From positions 1 to 13,884 of the forward strand of contig JALLBK010000656.1 in NCBI GenBank assembly GCA_036940085.1: a DNA stretch of 13,884 bases, read 5' to 3'. The notes under the pieces were generated by a model. That model was not told the origin of the DNA and searched no databases. It was given only the letters and a program-made list of their open reading frames with translations. Positions 6,797 to 13,884 of this stretch are shown here, piece after piece; the first letter of the stretch is position 1; every line of letters starts with the position of its first letter. This stretch comes from Discostella pseudostelligera (lineage: Eukaryota; Bacillariophyta; Thalassiosirophyceae; Thalassiosirales; Thalassiosiraceae). The translations under genes were made by a program, and so were the position numbers.

Positions 6797-8824
6797 TCAT
6801 ATCCTTCTATAATGATTCTTCGTCAAATCCACATTCGGCCAATGTCTCCACGTTGTCACCATCCCTCTCACATCCACCAAACTCTTCTCCATCGCCATCC
6901 CTTTTAAAAATTGTCCAATCTGATCCAATTCTCGATCATTTACATCATCAATAAAACTACTACAATCAATAGCATTCTCGGGGTGGAACATATAGCTGGC
7001 TGGTGAATTATCAATAATAATCACTTGAGATAAGTCACGATTGAGTAGACATAAATCCTTGACATAGTTGCCTTCGTAGAAGACACAACTTTCACGAAAG
7101 AGACGGGTACGTATGACACGATGGGGATCGAGTAAGTCGAGTAATACATCGGCATACTTGTTGAGACTGGCAGTGTAGACGACAATTTCATAATGTTTGG
7201 ACATTTCAAGGAGGAAATTTTCCACACCGGGACGTTTGGCTACGTAGACGTAGTGTATGACATCTTCAATCTGGAGTGTTGGATGACACACAATAGAGTA
7301 GTGCCGAGAGTGGTGGGAAGAAAGTGTGGGAGGTGCAACGGAGCGAAAGGCAGTGAGATCAGCAGCATCTCTCAAGCAAACCTCAATCCAAAAACACAAA
7401 TCTCAAGTCGAACATCCTCCATCGCTCGGGGCATTCCACAAGCACACATCATCAATAAAGACTATCGTAGTCACACTCACCTGAACCGGAATCACAAAAT
7501 CCGCACCAGCCACGGCCCTAAAACTCGAATGCACCAACGTTTCATCCAAATCCAATACCAGACACTTCTTACCCACATCCTCCACATGCAACTCAGGTAA
7601 TAATTTAATATTGTTGGGATTATTGCACAATGCCGAATCTTGTTCAAGTAGGAGTGGTGCGTCGTGTCCTCGAGTCGAGTAGCCAATGGGATGGGATGCT
7701 GTGGTAGTGGTGGAAGAGGAATTATTGGATGTTTGTTTGGGCATGCTGCCACGCCGCACTCGTACCTTGTCGGTGGTGGTGGTAGAATAGTCACCCAACC
7801 CTCGTGCCTTGCCACCATTGGGTGCACCACTACTACCATTGACATTGTTCTGACCGTCTGCATTGTTGCTAGCACCACCATCATCAGGCAATAGACAACA
7901 ACACATCATACGAAAGCTATCCAATAAAGTGTCACAGGCATCTTCTCCCCCCATTCCATCGGCAGTAGCAGCAGCAGCGCCACCACCGCCGGTAGTAGCA
8001 CCAGCTGCCATGAGCGCAGGATCATCATAACTAGTATGAATGGTGGTAGTAGTCACATCCCCCTCCTTCAATAAAGCATCTTCACTATGATCATCTTCCT
8101 CTTCTTCTTCATCATCATCTAGTGTATCCTTAGTCTCACTCTTCGTCTCGACCAAAGAACCGGTCTTGGCATCAACATGCAGTATCGGCTTAGGACCACT
8201 GGGGTGCAATTTCCGCGCGGCAGTGATAGACTCCGCTGAGCGAGGCGTGGATGCATTGCCATGACGATCAGTTTGGGTGATGAAGTCGGCTAGTGGGGAG
8301 AGTGGTTCTTCGACGACGACGTTGGAATTGTTGTTGTTATTGTTGGCAGCAGCAGCAGCAGTAGTGGTGGTGGTAGAGTTGACGGCAGTAGCAGTTCCCC
8401 CCGCAGACAAGGCCACGGCATACTCTCCCCCCGCCCCCTCCGCCTTATTATTATTAGTATCACTTCTGCCCTCCTCGCTGTCTTCTCCATCGACAGAGTC
8501 AAAATTCCAAGCACTACTAGAAGTGGCATTCATGGGTGTCCGCGCTGCACCAGGGCTACGCAAATCGGCATGACCGCGATATCCCGGTGGCGTTAGTGGA
8601 TTATTCTTGTATTGACTGCTGCTGCCATTGGTAGTGTTGTCATGAGTGGGGGGATGCGCTCGATTGGTCACCAGTGCCTTCTTGACAGTATTGGTATTGG
8701 CATTGGCGAGAGAAATGTCAATGGCGAGATTGACTGGATGACGACTGCGCATGCCTGTAGCTGTAGCTGTAGTGGCAGCAGTGGCGCCCTCGTCGTTGGG
8801 TGGGGAGGAAGATGAGGCCATCAT
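6797..8824 (-). CDS. SCP/FCP1-type (HAD superfamily) CTD-like phosphatase, 2 exons
   Basis: Exons 8824-7481 and 7270-6797 give 605 residues. The C-terminal 190 form a complete FCP1-homology domain: DLDET (425-429) with the nucleophile Asp425 and acid Asp427, KRPGV after the splice, a VVYTAS segment, the RLFRESCVF...GNYVKDL core and [15 protein letters not shown]. This closely resembles animal small CTD phosphatases (SCP/CTDSP), which dephosphorylate phosphoserine in the RNA polymerase II tail and other proteins. The first 400 residues are low complexity: poly-Thr/Ala/Asn around 150-170 and a long Asp/Glu run. Three cysteines in [10 protein letters not shown] (308-310) recall the palmitoylated Cys cluster before the catalytic domain in animal SCPs, so membrane tethering is plausible. 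The first of two adjacent ATGs (8824, 8821) is chosen. Confidence 0.92.
7271..7480 (-). other. Intron of the CTD-phosphatase gene
   Basis: On the minus strand the donor GTGAGT follows CAG (7481) and the acceptor CTCCAG ends at 7271. The 210-base intron is phase 0 and joins FVIPVQ to [15 protein letters not shown], restoring the continuous family fold. Confidence 0.9.
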
Positions 8825-9897
8825 TATTTCTATATTGTGATGTTCAAGAAGTTGATATATGAATTCAATAGTAGTGTTGGGGTATGCGTAGGGTGTCGGC
8901 GTCGGGGTCAGTCGGCGTCGCGTAGGTGGAGTGTTAGGGGTATTTAATCGAGGATCTTCTCTCCCCTCTCTCGCCCATTAAAATCTACCGCCTTCCAATT
9001 CCACAATATCTATTCTCCACGACGTTGGATAAATTGTGGGCCTCCCAACGACCAAAGACGAAGAGTGCGAGTTGGTTGTTGGTGTCGTCGATCGACGCTC
9101 GCTGCATTGATACATGCGCTTTTTGCCTTCGCACTTCTTTATTTTGGGCGCACAAGACCACACACAAACCTACACAAACTCCGCCCGCCACTCCGCCCTC
9201 TCGCTCTCTTGCTTCTCATTATTTTCACCACCCACACACACAAAGAACAAAGGAGAAGTCATTTTGAACCTCAAACCATCATCACAACGGTCATTCTCTC
9301 GTCTTTTGTAGCAGTTCCTAAATAGGTGTGCAGACTTCAACGGTGGTGTGGACCGTTGAACCGTTTGCCGACGAGAAAGGAGAGAAAGAAGTCGAGTCAA
9401 TCCAATGGTGTACTTTCCCGCCAAGATGGAAGTTTCCCGCCAATATCGCAGACAAAACAGTACTGGTTCCTAAGTAAAATGCTCGTAAGTACAGCTCTCC
9501 AGCATTCGCTGAAAGTACGATACTGAACAAAACGAAGGTCTGTCATGATGGATGGAGGATGGGGACGATGCGATGCTCGAAGGCTGTCATTGGGGATGGC
9601 AACGATGCGATCCTGGTGACAACGCGAAAGTGAGGATATTATTATCCATACTCGGAATACCTAGGAGATGCACATTATATATCATGTACGAAGTGATTTT
9701 GCGACATTCATTCCACTCTATCTTCAGCAACGCATTTTCATACCGATACAAACAATACCCTCCCCACTCCCCAGTAAAATCCCTCGTATATTATCCTCGA
9801 AACAATTTCCATCATCGACAAATACATGTATTGTACAATAACAATCATCCCAAAACACAGCTTTCCATTCGAACATAAAATGCAACCATCTAATAAA
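8825..9897. other. Intergenic region between genes C and D
   Basis: This is upstream of C and downstream of D, both on the minus strand. A TATA-like ATTAAATA (minus strand, near 8940-8950) lies about 120 bases before C. Other contents are a TTTTGGGCGC word at 9142-9151, a pair of TTTCCCGCCAA elements at 9414-9443 and an imperfect direct repeat of GGGGA...ACGATGCGAT near 9560-9612. Several frames of 60-108 codons exist but none shows domain character. Confidence 0.55.
9414..9443. promoter_or_regulatory. Two perfect TTTCCCGCCAA (E2F-like) sites
   Basis: TTTCCCGCCAA occurs at 9414-9424 and 9433-9443, spaced 19 bases. Reverse-complemented it is TTGGCGGGAAA, the textbook E2F/DP site. It is about 590 bases upstream of gene C. 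A + strand ORF begins about 110 bases to its right, so which transcript it serves is unclear. Confidence 0.55.
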
Positions 9898-11119
9898 TCA
9901 AGTGTCTGGCTCCACCTCCTCCCACTCCTCTTCCAACGCATCTTCCACCACCAATGCATTCTCTTTTCCGTCGTCCTCGTCATCCTCATCCATCATTGTT
10001 GCATCATGCAATAAGTCCAATAATTCCTTATCAGCACTATTACAATCCATTGGTTTCCCCCACGATGTGACTGACAATCCCTGACCCGTGTGCGGTAATG
10101 GTTTGTAGATTGTAATCCCTCGAATGAAACCTCGACAGAGAATGTTGTTGCTGCTATTATTACTGGTAGTATTCTCCCCGCCCTCGACGATGGCCAGTGT
10201 TAGTTTGTAGTTGAGGCCAGCTACCACCTGTTATTATAACGTAATGCAGACATACGATGGTGTCGTGAGTGAATAATGTCGAAGTGAAGAAAATGAATAT
10301 GCAAAAGAGAGCCAACAGAGCAGAGCTAGAGTGAGGACGATGCACAACGACTACCGACTACGACAACTACGAAAACACCATTCTCCATATCTCTACCGAC
10401 AATTTTTTCGTTCTCTCCTATCCCTCCTATCCCCCATACTATCTGCTTGAGCAAAAGATATATATATATATATATCCACACACACCATAATGTCACATAA
10501 TTCATTGCCCGTAGAAGATACTCAATCATTTACTCACCTGCGTTTGTGCCTCCAATACCTTGATTTGCACTCTTTTTCCCTCCACCTCTTCAGTGGTGGC
10601 CATCACAAATGACGACGATGATGACGATGATGAATCACCNCCAGTAGTAGTAGTTTGGGCAGTAGCCAACGCAGGAGAAGAAGGACTTGTCATGTATTCA
10701 TGAAATGCAAAATTGGCAATATCGATAAGTTCTGAATTCTTCGATATTGTGTCGATGTCCATGGACGAGGAGTAGCCGCCCACCATGTTCCTGCCGCTGT
10801 AGCTGCTCTTCATATTGCTGCTACTTAAATCAGGTTCGTTGTTGTTGTTGTTGCTAACAGCCGACGCAGACGACGTCTCTCCAAATATCGACGGTATGGA
10901 ATGTCGCTGCTGCTGCTGCTGCTGCTGCCGCTCCTGCTGCTGATGCTGGTTGTCACCGCTGCCGTTAATGAGTAGGAAGAGGGCAATCGCCAAACAGGAT
11001 AGAATGGCTAGAAGAATGGAATGAAAGGGCATTAGACGCGTTGTTGCTGCAGATGGTCGTCGTGGAGTCATCTTTTCTCCTACGATATCGCTCCTATTGT
11101 AGATTCCGCTCGATGTCAT
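9898..11119 (-). CDS. Membrane-anchored cystatin-like protease inhibitor, 2 exons
   Basis: Exons 11119-10538 and 10227-9898 give 303 residues. A signal-anchor helix spans about 34-52 after a basic stretch (TPRRPSAATTR), then Gln-rich and Asn-rich linkers. The cystatin features follow in order: GG (114-115) before the helix region ELIDIANFAFHEY, a strand IKVLEAQT, the QxVxG loop as QVVAG (194-198) leading into LNYKLTL, and a Trp in SVTSWGKP (Trp250) at the place of the second inhibitory hairpin. Cystatins block papain-family cysteine proteases with these three sites. A long Ser/Thr-rich insert separates helix and strand, and an acidic tail (DEDDEDD...EEEWEEVE) ends the protein. One ambiguous base (10640) falls in codon 160, GGN, which is Gly whichever base it is. 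The anchor may instead be a cleaved signal peptide. Met17 is an alternative start. Confidence 0.8.
10228..10537 (-). other. Intron of the cystatin-like gene
   Basis: Minus-strand donor GTGAGT (10537-10532) and acceptor ATAACAG ending at 10228 bound a 310-base phase 0 intron. The join falls between Gln and Val of the QVVAG inhibitory loop. It contains a (TA)n microsatellite at about 10459-10475. Confidence 0.85.
10459..10475. repeat. (TA)n microsatellite inside the cystatin intron
   Basis: An uninterrupted TA run of about 17 bases is followed by a short CA run (CCACACACACC). It is intronic and probably length-polymorphic. Confidence 0.85.
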
Positions 11120-11639
11120 GTGTCAAGGTCATTGTCTTTTGTCATATCGATCGACGCCGCGAGTCGAGAGACACTGCTTTTCTCGATTTTTGGCGGGAGC
11201 ACCGAGGAGAGATTTTGGCGGGAGCATACGTTCCCCGTGGCAGAGAGAATGGCGGGAGCAACCACTACTTGCTTTCACCACCACCTCCGAATCCACCTCT
11301 CACCTTCATTCCACCATGACGTTCCGACAAAAAGTGAAAAATTGGTAAAACATCAATAGACTGAATTCTTACAACTTTATGATACTTATTCTACAAAAAG
11401 ACACGGCACAAGGATGAAGAAGTGGTGGATGCGCAATAAGAGTCAATCCAGTCAGAACCGACATCGAAGAGAATGCGTTACACAACTCCACGGTCTTGTG
11501 TCGTAGTATGATAAAATTGCTCTACCCTCTACTCTCCACATCGTGTTCTACTCTCTATACTCCACTCTACCTCTCGTCTTCTGTCGTCAACCGTCATCCT
11601 GTACTAGCGGTGGTGATTCCATGATGACGACCAACACAT
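11120..11639. other. Intergenic region between genes D and E
   Basis: Beyond the element cluster, this holds a TTCCACCATGACGTTCCGAC word (about 11309-11328) and a C/T-rich stretch with repeated CTCTAC words (11520-11575) that is the 3' region of E. Almost all of 11187-11639 aligns by eye with 12634-13278. I see no gene. Confidence 0.65.
11187..11259 (+). promoter_or_regulatory. Cluster of three GGCGGGAGC elements upstream of gene D
   Basis: TTTTTGGCGGGAGC (11187-11200), TTTTGGCGGGAGC (11213-11225) and ATGGCGGGAGC (11249-11259) lie about 70-140 bases before the gene D start. The GGCGGGA cores start at 11192, 11217 and 11251. The sites fit the E2F/DP consensus, and D is the only gene whose promoter this can be. 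The cluster has a homologous, partly degraded copy at 12634-12712. Confidence 0.6.
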
Positions 11640-12155
11640 CTAATAATGAGCTGGGGATGCCGTGGGACATGGCGTCACCACCTCGTGATTGTTGGTGATA
11701 TCATCATACGTGGAAGAATAGGAAGAATATTCCACCCTACTATTCCAAGGCTGTGTCACGAACAATATAACAATCAAAATGATCATTCCAATGCAGAGTG
11801 TCAATGAAATGCAGGCGAATGTTCCACCGTAATGATGATGATGACGATCATGTAACTGTTGTCGCATCGTCCCCACGAACGTAGTTCTTGATGCTGGTAA
11901 ATCCTCCATGCCGGGAGGTAAACTTTGTTGTTTCATCCGTATCATGTATGACGTAGCTGGCATTTGTCCATTGTCCAAAGCGGCACTGATCTCTTTTGCC
12001 TTCTTGCGCGGGATGCGATAATATTCAATTTTTCGTTCCTGATGACCATTGGGGAGAAGGGTCGTAGTATTAATCGCTATGGATAATGAGCCATCGCGGG
12101 TGTTGATGGATCGATCAATGGCGGTGGTAGTGGTGTTCGGCGTGACAGACAATGG
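11187..12155. repeat. Tandem segmental duplication, copy 1
   Basis: This contains the element cluster upstream of D, the 3' region of gene E and E's conserved C-terminal two-thirds. It matches 12634-13884 in the same orientation. Anchor offsets grow from 1447 (first GGCGGGA core) through 1496 (the CCACCATGAC word) to 1639 (stop codons), so indels have accumulated. The partner of E's N-terminal part lies beyond the window. Confidence 0.8.
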
Positions 12156-12398
12156 TGGTGGTGGCATCTCTTCATCCATTTTTTCGTGTGGAGATTTTTC
12201 TGACGATGCAGGTGCTGCTGCTTGAGTTGCTAGTGCCGCTGGTGGCGGGATTGGAATTGGAATGGGTGTCGCCACTGCAATGGGCACGTCATCATCGTAT
12301 TCCATTGGTGGAGCACTCGGAGGTGGTGACAAAATAGTGCTGAGGGTAGTGGATTTTGGCGGCGGCGACGCGCTTTGTTTGTTGAATAGAAAATTCAT
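11640..12398 (-). CDS. Unrecognised single-pass membrane protein (paralogue of gene F)
   Basis: I do not recognise a known family. From the ATG at 12398 it has 252 residues; the frame is open 14 codons further up but only to a TTG preceded by a stop, so the inner ATG is preferred, unless an upstream exon exists. Residues 1-84 are Pro/Ala/Ser-rich with alternating Pro-Ile. Residues 88-163 form the conserved block: NTRDGSLSI, GHQERKIEYYRIPR, AKEISAALD, MPATSYMIRMKQQSLPPG. A His-rich stretch (185-189) precedes one transmembrane helix (193-215), and a 34-residue Tyr/Ser-rich tail ends in AHY. With no signal peptide seen, the N-terminal domain is likely cytosolic. In the conserved block I count 64 of 77 residues identical to gene F. 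Confidence 0.72.
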   Translation of the reverse strand: MNFLFNKQSASPPPKSTTLSTILSPPPSAPPMEYDDDVPIAVATPIPIPIPPPAALATQAAAPASSEKSPHEKMDEEMPPPPLSVTPNTTTTAIDRSINTRDGSLSIAINTTTLLPNGHQERKIEYYRIPRKKAKEISAALDNGQMPATSYMIRMKQQSLPPGMEDLPASRTTFVGTMRQQLHDRHHHHYGGTFACISLTLCIGMIILIVILFVTQPWNSRVEYSSYSSTYDDITNNHEVVTPCPTASPAHY

Positions 12399-12440
12399 TT
12401 CTCGATTTGCGATCTTCGTAGACGCTCTGGCTGCTTGCAA

Positions 12441-13278
12441 TTATTGGAGTGATACAGAGAATAGCTCTCGTTACCGCCTCCACTCTTCTAAAGTCGATGG
12501 CGTTGGATATCAATTTTATGGGCATGGGCGGGGCAGTCGCTCTACCGCATCGGCGGCGGCGGCCGGCGGCGGCGCCCATGGTGCAAGCTGTGCTCTTGTT
12601 CTTGTGCTCGCGTGCGGGCCGGCCCACATAAGATTTTTGGCGGGTGCAGAGAGGAAGAGTTTTGGCAGGAGCGTTGGTTCCACGTGAACGGAGCAGAAGA
12701 AAATGGCGGGACGTTCAAGGGTTTCCCCGTGGCACTTCGAGCGGCTCGATGAAAGAGATGAAAGGCTCGTTGCCCCTTTCACCACCACCACGCGGCTCGC
12801 ATCATTCCACCATGACTTCCGACAATGCGTTTGCAAAGCGCATGAAATATCAATCGATTGGATTATTACAATGCTTATTCTACAATTATTATTTCAAACA
12901 TAAACAATGAAGACTCTCTCCTGCACAACAACGAAGACGATACTGGAACAGTCATGCAGTTGCTACCGACATTGTCATCTATGCGCGTTAAAGAGCGGAT
13001 TACACCTCCATGTTGTTGTGTCGTAGGAGTATGATATAAAACTGCTCTACCCTCTACTGCACATCATGTTTCTCAACTGCTTTACCTCGTCTTCTCGTCG
13101 TCATGTAAATCGCTGATTCCAGGAAGATCGAACATCGGACCCAGCATGGAAGTGTCGCACAAATTGTTCATCTTTGCACTCTCTCCGGAACATCAGAATG
13201 AGTATCGCTTGTTCGTGTTCCAAAATCCTTTCCGGACATAATTGTGATGATGATGATGAGGACGACGACCCAACATAT
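12441..13278. other. Intergenic region between genes E and F
   Basis: The left part (12545-12625) is unusually GC-rich with a CGG run and the palindrome GGGCCGGCCC (12616-12625). Then comes the degraded element cluster (12634-12712), a TTTCCCCGTGGCA word also found at 11230-11242, and the 3' region of gene F (12960-13278), which matches that of gene E. I see no additional gene. Confidence 0.6.
12634..12712 (+). promoter_or_regulatory. Degraded copy of the three-element cluster upstream of gene E
   Basis: TTTTTGGCGGGTGC (12634-12647), TTTTGGCAGGAGC (12660-12672) and ATGGCGGGAC (12703-12712) mirror the cluster at 11187-11259. The first two cores are 25 bases apart in both copies; the third is 34 versus 40 bases on. 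The first two sites here each carry one change in the GGCGGGA core; only the third keeps it. It is about 240-310 bases upstream of gene E. A CACGTG box sits at 12681-12686. Confidence 0.55.
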
Positions 13279-13884
13279 CTAATAAGGTGGGGTAGCCGTA
13301 GGAACGGGCGTCGTCCAACTACCAACATACCCATCATGATTGTTGCTATTGTGATTGTTATCATCGTACATGGAAGTAGAAGAGGAAGGATGCACCACCA
13401 TGTTCCAAGGTACAAACACTGCCACTATAATAATCACAATGGATATGAAAATGCAGAATGCGATTGTGATTGTACTGCAGGCGCATATTCCACATGTTCG
13501 ACCGTAATGATGACGATGCTGCGATTGTCGTATTGATCCCGCTGCTGCTGCTGTTGTTGGCAATACTGCATTACTTCGAGAAGACAATGGAGAAGAAGGA
13601 GGAGGAGGTTGATGCAATGGTAAATCCGCCGTACCGGGAGGCAAACTCTGTTGTTCCATCCGTATCAAATATGACGTCGCCGGCATGTGTCCAGTATCCA
13701 ACGCGGCACTTATTCGTTTTGCCATAGTGCGTGGGATACGATAATATTCAATTTTTCGTTCTCGATGACCATTGGGATAGTGGGTTGTGGTGTTGATTGA
13801 TATGGATAATGAGCCATCGCGGGTGTTGGTGGATCGATCAATGGTGGTGGTAGTAGTGTTTGGCGCTGCTGCTGACAACGTTGA
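13279..13884 (-). CDS. Unrecognised single-pass membrane protein, 5' partial (paralogue of gene E)
   Basis: The frame is open from the window edge, so the start is missing; 201 residues are visible. It shares with gene E the PNTTTT, NTRDGSLSI, RERKIEYYRIPR, ISAALD, MPATSYLIRMEQQSLPPG block, then differs by a Pro/Ser/Ala-rich insert (LHQPPPPSSPLSSRSNAVLP and on) before a His-rich stretch and a transmembrane helix rich in Ile/Val and bounded by three Cys. The C-terminal tail is Asp/Asn-rich and again ends in Tyr. Conservation is strong in the extramembrane block and weak elsewhere, which suggests selection on that block. Function unknown. Confidence 0.78.
   Translation of the reverse strand, partial: STLSAAAPNTTTTTIDRSTNTRDGSLSISINTTTHYPNGHRERKIEYYRIPRTMAKRISAALDTGHMPATSYLIRMEQQSLPPGTADLPLHQPPPPSSPLSSRSNAVLPTTAAAAGSIRQSQHRHHYGRTCGICACSTITIAFCIFISIVIIIVAVFVPWNMVVHPSSSTSMYDDNNHNSNNHDGYVGSWTTPVPTATPPY

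Larger units (their letters stand above)
12634..13884. repeat. Tandem segmental duplication, copy 2 (cut by window edge)
   Basis: The partner of 11187-12155, in direct orientation: element cluster, 3' region with the shared GCTCTACCCTCTACT and TTGTGTCGTAG words, and gene F. It runs off the right edge, so the full unit length is at least about 1.45 kb. Confidence 0.8.

Noticed and set aside
9552..9878. 108-codon + strand ORF with an ATG, 110 bases after the E2F-like pair
   Set aside because: Its composition looks random, there is no hydrophobic or domain pattern, and it runs into the 3' end of gene D. Kept only as a question under findings.
12292..12627. 111-codon minus-strand ORF with an ATG overlapping the start of gene E
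   Set aside because: I tested it as a 5' exon of E: the nearby GTAACG donor leaves phase 0, while the only nearby acceptors need phase 1, and the intron would be about 40 bases. No supported join.

Overview
The window looks like nuclear DNA of a photosynthetic stramenopile, most likely a diatom. One gene product begins with a signal peptide that ends in an S-A-F-A-P motif, the signature of the two-part plastid-targeting presequence of algae with secondary red plastids. The genes are compact, with zero to two introns, GT-AG splice sites, and many single-amino-acid runs (Gln, Asn, Ala, Asp/Glu, Thr), as is common in diatoms. This assignment is inferred from sequence features only.

Layout: positions 1-1435 hold no credible gene. 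They are low-complexity DNA: pyrimidine-rich CTCCTG/CTCATC words up to about 560, then mostly purine-rich words, a heptamer array at 643-691, a short telomere-like tract at 1306-1320 and a trinucleotide array at 1367-1432. A doubtful minus-strand ORF fragment follows (1463-1882). Then come gene A (2024-4556, +), a membrane-anchored FAD amine oxidase with two introns; gene B (5187-6107, +), a plastid-targeted DUF2854 protein; gene C (6797-8824, -), an SCP/FCP1-type CTD phosphatase with one intron; gene D (9898-11119, -), a cystatin-like protein with a membrane anchor and one intron; and genes E (11640-12398, -) and F (13279-13884, -, cut by the window edge). E and F are tandem paralogues of an unrecognised single-pass membrane protein family.

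Two patterns cut across the genes. First, a GGCGGGA element, often inside TTTTGGCGGGAG or TTTCCCGCCAA, recurs upstream of A, B, D and E and in the C-D intergenic region. It matches the E2F/DP consensus (TTTSSCGS), so several neighbouring genes may share cell-cycle-linked control. Second, the E/F duplication includes non-coding DNA: the element cluster upstream of D has a degenerate counterpart upstream of E, so E appears to use a copied version of D's promoter.

The genes do not form an obvious pathway. The items most likely to be new are the E/F family, the duplicated element cluster, and the type II membrane anchors on both the amine oxidase and the cystatin.
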